Shown in pieces: positions 1 through 5,754 of a DNA stretch of 5,896 nucleotides. Below the pieces are notes generated by a model. The model saw nothing but the letters and a program-made list of their open reading frames with translations. It searched no databases and was not told the origin of the DNA. Numbering within the stretch: the first letter of the stretch is position 1; every line of letters starts with the position of its first letter. The DNA is taken from assembly GCA_029935695.1 (NCBI GenBank), contig JAOZJV010000251.1, positions 1-5,896 on the forward strand, written 5' to 3'. Source of the DNA: Candidatus Krumholzibacteriia bacterium. GTDB taxonomy: Bacteria > Krumholzibacteriota > Krumholzibacteriia > LZORAL124-64-63. Both the position numbers and the translations under genes were made by a program.

Positions 1-1091
1 TGGCTGCCCAGGTTGGTGGTTTGAAAATTCCAAACTTGCAGAGCCTCGGCCTGGGAAACATTCAGGATCTTGAAGGGGTTCAGGCTGCTGCTCAGCCCCG
101 TGCCGGGTATGGCCGTCTGCAGGAAGTCTCATCCGGCAAGGACAGCACCACCGGGCATTGGGAACTGATGGGATTGGTCACCGAAAAGCCATTCCCCACT
201 TACCCCGATGGGTTCCCGCCGGAAGTTCTCGATGAATTCTCTCGTCTCACGGGCTACGGCGTTCTGGGCAACAAAGCGGCCAGCGGCACCGCCATCATCG
301 AAGAGTTGGGGGATGAGCACCTCGCCACTGGCAAACTCATCGTTTACACGTCTGCGGACAGTGTTTTTCAGGTGGCTGCCCACGACCAGGTCTGTGATCT
401 GGATGAGCTTTACCGGATTTGTGAGATTGCCCGCGAAATGCTGGATGGCAATCACAAAGTCAGCCGCGTCATCGCTCGCCCTTTCACCGGACCATCAGGG
501 CAATTCAGCCGCACCGAATTCCGTCATGACTATTCCGTGGAACCACCCGAAGGTTCTTTGGTGCTGACAGGCCTGCAACAACATGGCGTCCGGGTTTTAT
601 CCATCGGCAAGATTTACGATTTGTTCGCCGGCACCGGCATTGACGAAAGTCATGTCTCGCGCAATAACGGCGAAGGCATGGCCGAACTGGATCTTCAGTA
701 TGGTAAAAATGCCGATGAATCTGCTTTGATTCTGCTGAACCTGGTGGATTTTGACATGCTCTGGGGCCACCGCAACGATCCTGAGGGCATGAAAAAGGGC
801 CTCGAAACCTTTGATGTATGGCTGGGCAAATTTCTGCCGAAGATGCATGATGGCGATCTGTTGCTGATGACAGCCGATCACGGCAACGATCCGACCACTC
901 CAAGCACTGACCACAGTCGCGAACAGGTGCCCATTCTGGCTTACCTGGCCGGCTCGGGAAAAGGCGTGGATCTGGGAGTGCGCATGGGCTTCATGGATGT
1001 GGCCGCCACTTATGCTGACTTTTTTGGTGCTCCGGCATTGACCCGAGGCACCAGTTTCCTCTCATCCCTGAACACGGAGGACGGGATTTGA
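1..1091 (+). CDS. deoB: Phosphopentomutase (5'-truncated by window edge)
   Basis: Interconverts (deoxy)ribose-1-phosphate and (deoxy)ribose-5-phosphate in the cytosol, linking nucleoside phosphorolysis to central sugar metabolism. The frame is open from base 3 with no stop, reading AAQVGG before the TTG at 21. That TTG lies inside the conserved LKIPNLQSLGLGNI segment and is not the start. Roughly 40 N-terminal residues, including the first metal-binding Asp of the family, lie outside the window. Counting from base 21, visible alkaline-phosphatase-superfamily features are the nucleophile motif GKDSTTGHWE (residues 39-48), a cap-domain region with GNKAASGT and YTSADSVFQVAAH, the metal ligands D245/H250 (DFDMLWGH), D286/H287 (TADHGND) and H298 (TDHSREQVP). 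The residue after the motif Asp is Ser42, where the Bacillus cereus enzyme has its phosphorylated Thr85. The stop overlaps the cdd start by 4 bases. Identity is very secure; only the 5' end is unknown. Confidence 0.97.
   Translation, partial: AAQVGGLKIPNLQSLGLGNIQDLEGVQAAAQPRAGYGRLQEVSSGKDSTTGHWELMGLVTEKPFPTYPDGFPPEVLDEFSRLTGYGVLGNKAASGTAIIEELGDEHLATGKLIVYTSADSVFQVAAHDQVCDLDELYRICEIAREMLDGNHKVSRVIARPFTGPSGQFSRTEFRHDYSVEPPEGSLVLTGLQQHGVRVLSIGKIYDLFAGTGIDESHVSRNNGEGMAELDLQYGKNADESALILLNLVDFDMLWGHRNDPEGMKKGLETFDVWLGKFLPKMHDGDLLLMTADHGNDPTTPSTDHSREQVPILAYLAGSGKGVDLGVRMGFMDVAATYADFFGAPALTRGTSFLSSLNTEDGI
1076..1080 (+). promoter_or_regulatory. Shine-Dalgarno sequence that sets the cdd TTG start
   Basis: GGAGG ends 7 bases before the TTG at 1088. 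It lies inside the last codons of deoB. No ATG or GTG occurs in frame near here, and the next conserved cytidine-deaminase residues follow soon after, so this site supports initiation at TTG. Confidence 0.75.
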
Positions 1092-1510
1092 AAGACCAAT
1101 ACAGAGACCTTGTGCAGAAGGCTTGCGCCGCCAGGCTGAACAGCCATTCTCCTTATTCCAACTTCCGGGTGGGGGCTGCCCTGCTCGCTTCCGATGGCCG
1201 CATCTTTGTGGGCACCAATGTGGAGAATGCCAGCTTCGGTTTGTCCAACTGCGCTGAACGCACAGCCATTTTCACGGCTGTGACTGCAGGCGCTACCGAA
1301 TTTGAAGCCATCGCCGTATGCGCCGACGGCACCGAACCAACAGCTCCCTGTGGGGCCTGCCGGCAGGTTCTGGTTGAATTTGGTTTGGACATTGTGGTGC
1401 TCATCGCAGGTGAAAATGGCCCAGATGAAACCGTGCGCCAAACCACTGTGCGCGAGTTGGTGCCCGATGCATTTGTGACTTTTAAAGATCATTCCAGGGA
1501 AGGATCCTGA
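1088..1510 (+). CDS. cdd: Cytidine deaminase
   Basis: Hydrolytically deaminates cytidine and deoxycytidine to uridine and deoxyuridine in the cytosol. At 140 residues it matches the small homotetrameric Bacillus-type enzyme rather than the roughly 290-residue E. coli dimer type. The substrate-binding NVEN (44-47) is followed by the zinc and catalytic motif NCAERTA, with C55 as ligand and E57 as proton shuttle, and by PCGACRQ with ligands C88 and C91. R58 after the Glu is the Arg typical of tetrameric forms. SPYSNFRVGAAL near the N-terminus is also characteristic. The start is TTG at 1088, chosen because GGAGG sits 7 bases upstream and the frame overlaps the deoB stop (TTGA). The stop TGA shares its last A with the ATG of the next gene. 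Its place between deoB and the phosphorylase fits a salvage operon in which its product feeds the next enzyme. Confidence 0.97.
   Translation: MKDQYRDLVQKACAARLNSHSPYSNFRVGAALLASDGRIFVGTNVENASFGLSNCAERTAIFTAVTAGATEFEAIAVCADGTEPTAPCGACRQVLVEFGLDIVVLIAGENGPDETVRQTTVRELVPDAFVTFKDHSREGS
1497..1504 (+). promoter_or_regulatory. Shine-Dalgarno sequence of the phosphorylase gene
   Basis: The purine run GGGAAGGA ends 5 bases before the ATG at 1510 and lies in the last codons of cdd. It supports that ATG and suggests coupled translation across the TGATG junction. Confidence 0.7.
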
Positions 1511-2826
1511 TGAATATTCTCGAAATTATTGAGGCCAAGAAAACCGGACAGGAACTTACTGATGAGCAAATCCGGTTTGTGGTGGACGGCTTCACTGCTG
1601 ATGAGTTTCCCGTCTATCAAATGTCTGCTTTCCTGATGACGGTTTGGTTCAACGGGATGACTCCGGCTGAAACCGCAGCATTGACCGGGGCCATGCTTGA
1701 GTCTGGTGATCAGCTCGACACCAGTGGTCTTTCCGGTCCCAGCGCCGACAAGCACAGCACTGGCGGTGTGGGGGACAAGGTCAGTCTGCTGCTGGCGCCT
1801 CTGGCTGCGGAATGCGGGCTGAAGGTGCCCATGCTCTCCGGACGTGGGCTGGGCCACACAGGTGGCACCCTGGACAAGCTGGAGGCCATCCCCGGTTACC
1901 GGATCCACATGGAAAATGAAGAGTTTCTGGCCATCACCGAAAAAATCGGGTGCGCCATTGTGGGGCAGAGTGGCAGCATTGCTCCGGCTGATGGACGGAT
2001 TTATGCTCTGCGCGATGTGAGTGCTACAGTGGATTGTGTGCCCTTGATCACGGGGTCCATCATGTCCAAAAAATTGGCAGCCGGTCCTCAGACCATCATC
2101 ATCGATTTGAAAACAGGTTCTGGCGCCTTCATGACCAACCAGGACAAAGCCCGGCAACTGGCTGCCGCGTTGGTGGAAACTGGCCGGCGTTACGGGCGCA
2201 AGATGAGCGTCGTTTTTTCAGATATGGACCAACCCCTGGGCCGTGCCATCGGCCATGCCAACGAAACCATCGAAGCGTTTGATGCCCTGCGCCCCGGCCA
2301 CCGGCAAACGGCCCCCCAGGACCTGGTTGTTTTGACCGAAGATCTGGTGGCGGAAATGGTGCGGGTTTCAGGTGTGCGGCCGGATCGGGAGCAGAGCCTG
2401 GCTCTGGTCAGGGAAGTTTGGGACAATGGGCAGGCCTTTGAGCGCATGCTTTCCTGGGTGAAGGCTCAAGATGGTGTTCTGAACCCTGATGAGCCTGATT
2501 TCGGGTTGAAAACCGCACCTCTGGCTTTGGAATTGAAGGCCCCGGCTGCCGGCTGGTTGGCGAAGATCGATTGCCGCCAGGCCGGATTGGCATTGGCTGA
2601 CATGGGAGGGGCCCGGCGCAAGGTTGAAGATCCGTTGGACCTGACCTGCGGTATCGAATTTTTGCCGCAGATTGGTGACCGGATGGAGGCTGGCGATACC
2701 CTGGCCCGGATTTATTGTGACCGCAAGGAACAGGCCCAACTGGCTGCAAATCGGCTCTTGGAATCTCTTGAGTTCAGTGAGACGGAAGTGGCTGCCAACG
2801 CGTTAATTATCGATCGCATTGAGTAG
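1510..2826 (+). CDS. pdp: Pyrimidine-nucleoside / thymidine phosphorylase
   Basis: Cleaves thymidine, deoxyuridine and possibly uridine with phosphate to give the free base and (deoxy)ribose-1-phosphate. The 438 residues match the family norm (about 430-440). An N-terminal helical domain (about 1-65) precedes the glycosyltransferase-3-like domain (about 75-305) and a PYNP C-terminal domain (about 342-416, with GGARRKVED). Phosphate and substrate motifs are KHSTGGVGDK (81-90) and the family signature SGRGLGHTGGTLDKLE (110-125). H82, R168, S183 and K187 correspond to H85, R171, S186 and K190 of E. coli thymidine phosphorylase, so the active site is intact. The ATG start is supported by a purine-rich site 5 bases upstream and overlaps the cdd stop by one base. 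Whether it is a strict thymidine phosphorylase (deoA) or a broad pyrimidine phosphorylase (pdp) cannot be settled by eye; pairing with cdd and deoB, without a purine phosphorylase in view, makes pdp a reasonable choice. It is the last gene of the operon. Confidence 0.95.
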   Translation: MNILEIIEAKKTGQELTDEQIRFVVDGFTADEFPVYQMSAFLMTVWFNGMTPAETAALTGAMLESGDQLDTSGLSGPSADKHSTGGVGDKVSLLLAPLAAECGLKVPMLSGRGLGHTGGTLDKLEAIPGYRIHMENEEFLAITEKIGCAIVGQSGSIAPADGRIYALRDVSATVDCVPLITGSIMSKKLAAGPQTIIIDLKTGSGAFMTNQDKARQLAAALVETGRRYGRKMSVVFSDMDQPLGRAIGHANETIEAFDALRPGHRQTAPQDLVVLTEDLVAEMVRVSGVRPDREQSLALVREVWDNGQAFERMLSWVKAQDGVLNPDEPDFGLKTAPLALELKAPAAGWLAKIDCRQAGLALADMGGARRKVEDPLDLTCGIEFLPQIGDRMEAGDTLARIYCDRKEQAQLAANRLLESLEFSETEVAANALIIDRIE

Positions 2827-2849
2827 AAAATTTTGCCCTTGGATATTAA

Positions 2850-2877
2850 AGAGAAGGCCCCAGCTGGGGCCTTCTCT
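2850..2877. terminator. Symmetric hairpin between convergent genes, likely bidirectional terminator
   Basis: A 12-bp perfect stem (AGAGAAGGCCCC at 2850-2861 with GGGGCCTTCTCT at 2866-2877) closes an AGCT tetraloop, so the full 28 bases are self-complementary. It begins 24 bases after the phosphorylase stop and ends 23 bases before the PBP stop on the other strand. The following T-tracts are short (ATTTGC on +, a rise of three Ts then AT-rich on -). Stem strength and position favour termination in both directions, but U-tract quality is poor. Confidence 0.8.
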
Positions 2878-2900
2878 ATTTGCTGATACTGCGTTGAAAA

Positions 2901-5018
2901 TCAGAATTCCCCGTCATCATCATCCAAAGTCTGAAAGTCTTTGTTGAGGCCCTGGAAATCATGCAGCTGTCCTCCGTGCACATCGCAGAACTTCTGAGGG
3001 AAGTTAGTGGGCAAAAAGACTTCAAGGGCGGTGCTGTCGCAGCTGGTGGTGGCCAGCATGCCGGTGCGCAGGCATACGGTTTTCTCCAGAATGCCGGGGG
3101 GGCGGATGAAAGGCTCTTCTCCCTTTTCGTCCGAAATTTTCCCCATGAATTTGGCCCAGATGGGCAAGGCCATGCGACTGCCGGTGGCGCCGCGACCCAT
3201 GGGCAGGGCCTTGTCGAAGCCCACCCACACACCCGCGCAATAACTTGGCGTGAAGCCACAGAACCAGGCGTTAGTGCTCTCGTTGGTGGTGCCGGTTTTA
3301 CCCGCGCCGGTTTTCGTGAAACCTCTCCAGGAGGCACCCCGGGCAGTTCCCTCCAGGATGGTTGTGCGCAGCAGATTGCTCATCATGTAGGCTTCGGCCG
3401 GATCCAGGGCGTCCCGCTGCTGAATCCTGACCTCAAACAAAATCTCTCCGTCGGCACTTTCCACCCGGGTGATGAGGTGTTGTTTGGTGTAGACCCCATG
3501 GTTGGCAAAAGTGCTGTACGCGGCCACCACTTCTTTGAGTGTGACTTCGCCTGCACCCAGGAAAAGGGCTGGAACCCGAGGCAGAGGCGTGGTGAACCCC
3601 AATTTACGCACATTCTCCAGAAGCGGAGCTAACCCAAACTCATTGTACAGCTTAGCTGTTGGAGCGTTGACTGATCTTGTCAGAGCGTATCGCAATGTCA
3701 TGGGGCCCTGGAAGCGTCCTGAGAAGTTCTTGGGTCGCCAAAGGCTGGCTCCGGTGTCCAGTACGAAGGGTGTGTCCAGAAGGATGGAGCAGCTGTTGAA
3801 TCCATTTTGAAGGGCCGTCAGGTAAACGAAAGGTTTGAAAATGGAGCCAGGCTGGCGCGAGCTCTGGGTGGCCAGATTCCATTTGTAATCTTCAAAGGAC
3901 CGTCCGCCAACCATGCCCAGCAAGGCACCGGTGCGAACATCCTGCAACAGGGCTGCTCCCTGCAGGTATTCCATGGTTTCCGGTTGTTCACCCACCGTGG
4001 CCAGGGAGTCGTAAAGAGCCCGGGTCATCTCGTATTCCCGGGCTGTTTCTTCGGTGGTCAGATGGCTTTCCAGTGCTTCTTCCATCCATATCTGATAACG
4101 GGGAACCAAAGTTGTGTAAACCTTGAGACCTTCTTTATAGAGCTTAGTGGCCCCATAGTCCCTTTCAAGCACCTTGCGAACTTCTTCGACGAAATAAGAG
4201 GCAAAACCGGCACTGACGATTTCAGAGGCCTTTTTTGATTGGGGAAAGACCTCCGTCGCACCAATGCTGGTGGCCTCGGCCCGGGTCAGTGCGCCGGAAG
4301 AAATCATGGTCTCAAGCACGATTGAACGGCGTTTGTAGGCGTTTTCCAGATTTGTGAAAGGAGAATAGCGCTCGGGCAATTGGATCATGCCGGCCATCAT
4401 GGACGATTCGGCATCCGACAAATCCCAGACATTTTTGCCAAAAAAGGTATGCGAGGCAGCCTGCACACCGTAGGTGCCTTTACCCAGATAGATTTCGTTC
4501 AGATACATGGCCAGGATTTCATCCTTGGTGTAGATCTGTTCAATCTGCACCGCCAGAATCATTTCCTTCAGTTTACGCTTGATACGTTTTTCAGGGGTCA
4601 GGAAGAGGTTACGGGCCAATTGCTGGGTCAGGGTGCTGGCTCCGTGCAGGTCGCCCCGCACAATGTTGTACCAGACCACACCCACCAAACGCCGCAGATC
4701 AAGGCCATAATGATCGTAAAATCGCCTGTCTTCCACGGAAATGACCGCTTGTTGCAGGCGACGGGGGATGCGGTTCAGGGGAACCAGAGTCCTGTTCTCC
4801 GTGTAAAATTCGTGCAGAGTATCACCGTTGGCTGCAAATACAATGGTCTTGACCGGAGATTCGATGGTCTGCAGAGATTCCAGGCTGGGCAGGTCCCTGG
4901 ATAGCTGATCCACCCCATAGATGATGCCAGCCACGGATCCCAGGATCAGCAGCAGCACCAGAATGAGAAAGGTTCTGACGAACCAAAGGGGGATTTTCAA
5001 CTGAAAAAAACGGCGCAT
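2901..5018 (-). CDS. Class A penicillin-binding protein, PBP1A family (bifunctional transglycosylase/transpeptidase)
   Basis: Polymerises lipid II into glycan strands and cross-links the peptides on the outer face of the cytoplasmic membrane. A basic start (MRR) and hydrophobic stretch (about 11-35) form an uncleaved membrane anchor. The GT51 domain (about 60-235) carries EDRRFYDHYG with catalytic E96, GASTLTQQLARN (126-137), the RKLKEM helix and the ILAMYLNEIYLG motif (168-179). A linker of about 120 residues leads to the transpeptidase domain (about 355-620), with nucleophile S392 and K395 in SIFK, the SVN triad (449-451) and KTGTT (574-578). At 705 residues it is shorter than E. coli PBP1A (850), so an OB-type insertion is probably reduced or absent. 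The tail holds three cysteines (C649, C660, C678) and ends in an acidic DDDDGEF. ATG at 5018 is preceded by AGGAGGAG. It is monocistronic as far as visible, convergent with the salvage operon and divergent from the rRNA gene. General annotations would call it mrcA or ponA; I leave the symbol open. Confidence 0.96.
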   Translation of the reverse strand: MRRFFQLKIPLWFVRTFLILVLLLILGSVAGIIYGVDQLSRDLPSLESLQTIESPVKTIVFAANGDTLHEFYTENRTLVPLNRIPRRLQQAVISVEDRRFYDHYGLDLRRLVGVVWYNIVRGDLHGASTLTQQLARNLFLTPEKRIKRKLKEMILAVQIEQIYTKDEILAMYLNEIYLGKGTYGVQAASHTFFGKNVWDLSDAESSMMAGMIQLPERYSPFTNLENAYKRRSIVLETMISSGALTRAEATSIGATEVFPQSKKASEIVSAGFASYFVEEVRKVLERDYGATKLYKEGLKVYTTLVPRYQIWMEEALESHLTTEETAREYEMTRALYDSLATVGEQPETMEYLQGAALLQDVRTGALLGMVGGRSFEDYKWNLATQSSRQPGSIFKPFVYLTALQNGFNSCSILLDTPFVLDTGASLWRPKNFSGRFQGPMTLRYALTRSVNAPTAKLYNEFGLAPLLENVRKLGFTTPLPRVPALFLGAGEVTLKEVVAAYSTFANHGVYTKQHLITRVESADGEILFEVRIQQRDALDPAEAYMMSNLLRTTILEGTARGASWRGFTKTGAGKTGTTNESTNAWFCGFTPSYCAGVWVGFDKALPMGRGATGSRMALPIWAKFMGKISDEKGEEPFIRPPGILEKTVCLRTGMLATTSCDSTALEVFLPTNFPQKFCDVHGGQLHDFQGLNKDFQTLDDDDGEF

Positions 5019-5020
5019 GG

Positions 5021-5028
5021 CTCCTCCT
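5021..5028 (-). promoter_or_regulatory. Shine-Dalgarno sequence of the PBP gene
   Basis: On the - strand AGGAGGAG lies 2 bases before the ATG at 5018, with its upstream AGGAGG at 4 bases. It is a strong match to the anti-Shine-Dalgarno sequence at slightly short spacing and supports this start, which also gives a sensible membrane anchor. Confidence 0.75.
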
Positions 5029-5327
5029 GGCCGAAATCATTGGATGCCTGATCGGCACCCACTGTATGACTGTATCCTTATTATTCCAATATAAACCCCG
5101 AACAAAGATAAATTCCAGTTTTCCGGAAGGTTGGATTTTGAATTTTATCACTCCTGGTGCCTATTTTGAAGATTGTTGGTGTTGAGTTACATCAAGGATT
5201 TGTTGGGTCAAAGGGTTGGTGAAGGGTTCCATGTGCTGAATATTTCATCAGCAAGATTAAAATAGCATTAAAGGAAGGCCTGTGGGGGGCCGAATACCTG
5301 CCCTGCTTGGCATTTTGAAGGATTCTG
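5029..5327. other. Divergent intergenic region, no gene seen
   Basis: This stretch separates the PBP start from the rrn promoter zone. I find no convincing gene. The PBP promoter must be here, on the - strand, but no good pair of boxes stands out: TATATT (complement of 5088-5093) and TAAAAT (complement of about 5143-5148) are possible -10 boxes with only poor -35 partners. A short dyad, TGCTGA at 5234-5239 with TCAGCA at 5248-5253, is the only clear inverted repeat. Confidence 0.6.
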
Positions 5328-5384
5328 AAAATAATTTGAAAAAACTGCCATAAAACTTTGACAGCAAGGGGGTCGCCGTATAAC
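5328..5384 (+). promoter_or_regulatory. Candidate rrn P1 promoter with upstream A-tracts
   Basis: TTGACA (5358-5363) is a perfect -35 box. TATAAC (5379-5384) matches five of six -10 positions. The spacer is 15 bases, shorter than the usual 16-18. Three A-tracts centred at about 5329, 5341 and 5353 lie just upstream, spaced 12 bases apart, like an UP element. The discriminator after the -10 is G+C-rich (TTGCGCCCCC), as in growth-rate and ppGpp-controlled rRNA promoters. It sits about 370 bases before the mature 16S start. No transcription data; called from sequence only. Confidence 0.6.
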
Positions 5385-5399
5385 TTGCGCCCCCGTTGC
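5364..5399. repeat. Inverted repeat across the candidate P1 core
   Basis: GCAAGGGGG (5364-5372) pairs with CCCCCGTTGC (5390-5399) through nine base pairs with one bulged G. The arms occupy the first part of the promoter spacer and the discriminator, with the -10 box in the 17-base loop. Could be an operator, a structured DNA or initial-transcript element, or chance in G/C runs. Confidence 0.4.
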
Positions 5400-5490
5400 C
5401 CAAGTGAACAATACGTTGATCATCTGGAGCAACCGCCACTGCCACTTTCATCTGGCGAAAGCAGGATTGAGTGGGATGGCGGCTCGGGTC

Positions 5491-5540
5491 TAAATTAAGT
5501 CAATTAATTAGTTGACACTTTGATAGACCTTGAGTACCTT
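5491..5540 (+). promoter_or_regulatory. Candidate rrn P2 promoter with A/T-rich upstream element
   Basis: TTGACA (5512-5517) is a perfect -35 box, directly preceded by 20 A/T-dominated bases (5491-5510, including AATTAATTA) that would serve as an UP element. At the optimal 17-base spacing lies TACCTT (5535-5540), only a 3/6 match to the -10 consensus. The second promoter lies about 155 bases after P1, an arrangement like the tandem P1/P2 of many rrn operons. The weak -10 lowers confidence. Confidence 0.5.
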
Positions 5541-5562
5541 ACTTCTCCCCTGATAAAAGGGG

Positions 5563-5585
5563 ACCAGCAGCAGCGACTGTCTGGT
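5563..5585 (+). promoter_or_regulatory. boxB-like hairpin in the rrn leader
   Basis: ACCAGCAG (5563-5570) pairs with CTG-T-CTGGT (5577-5585) to give an 8-bp stem with one bulged T at 5580 and a six-base loop. It ends a few bases before the boxA-like element, the same order (boxB then boxA) as in E. coli rrn leaders. A smaller hairpin, TCCCC (5546-5550) with GGGGA (5559-5563), abuts it near the predicted P2 start. Confidence 0.5.
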
Positions 5586-5587
5586 AC

Positions 5588-5600
5588 AGATCTTTGACAA
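5588..5600 (+). promoter_or_regulatory. boxA-like antitermination element
   Basis: AGATCTTTGACAA resembles the rrn boxA core (TGCTCTTTAACA in E. coli, GTTCTTTGAAAA-type in others) that binds the NusB-S10 complex in RNA. It lies about 155 bases before the mature 16S end and just after a hairpin. The TTGACA inside it could be mistaken for a -35 box, but no acceptable -10 follows at 16-18 bases. Confidence 0.6.
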
Positions 5601-5721
5601 CAGAATAGCGTGCGAGAGCCTTTAAACAATTTTGAGTTCATCTTGAAATATGTGAAGGGTTAGAGGAGCAATTTATTGCGACTTTGAACCGGAATTATTT
5701 TGGGATGTCATAAGCGAAAAA

Positions 5722-5754
5722 AACAGGAAATTTCCTGTTAATTTAAATATTAAC
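5722..5754 (+). repeat. Two overlapping inverted repeats at the 16S 5' end
   Basis: AACAGGAAATTTCCTGTT (5722-5739) is an 18-base perfect palindrome. GTTAAT (5737-5742) pairs with ATTAAC (5749-5754) across a six-base loop. The two hairpins share GTT at 5737-5739, so they cannot form fully at once. The second one reaches into the first two bases of the predicted mature 16S. Possible role in 5' processing or leader folding; not tested. Confidence 0.5.

Noticed and set aside
21..23. TTG at 21 as the start of the phosphopentomutase
   Set aside because: The frame stays open to the left edge and the TTG falls within the conserved LKIPNLQSLGLGNI segment; a real start there would lack the first metal-binding Asp and the first strand of the fold.
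1489..2157. Open frame of 222 codons on the - strand
   Set aside because: It lies entirely antisense to the clear phosphorylase gene, has no recognisable motif, and its composition looks like a complement-strand shadow.
2961..3632. Open frame of 223 codons on the + strand
   Set aside because: Antisense to the transpeptidase domain of the PBP, whose catalytic motifs are intact; no family features of its own.
4822..5151. GTG-started open frame on the - strand upstream of and into the PBP gene
   Set aside because: It overlaps the PBP anchor in another frame and shows no family motif; the AGGAG before it is too close to the GTG to act as a normal ribosome site.
5257..5451. Open frame of 64 codons on the - strand in the rrn upstream region
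   Set aside because: It covers candidate promoter P1 and its A-tracts, has no good ribosome site that I can see, and resembles no family; likely a chance frame in control DNA.
5467..5496. TTGAGT with TAAATT as another promoter before P2
   Set aside because: Both boxes match only 4/6; the A/T-rich part is better read as the upstream element of the TTGACA at 5512.
5594..5626. TTGACA at 5594 with TTTAAA at 5621 as a third rrn promoter
   Set aside because: The spacer is 21 bases, too long, and the TTGACA is better explained as part of the boxA-like element.
5029..5752. tRNA, CRISPR array or mobile-element ends in the long spacer
   Set aside because: No cloverleaf-type pairing with a T-loop GTTCRA motif, no regularly spaced repeats, and no terminal inverted repeats with a transposase fragment were found by eye.
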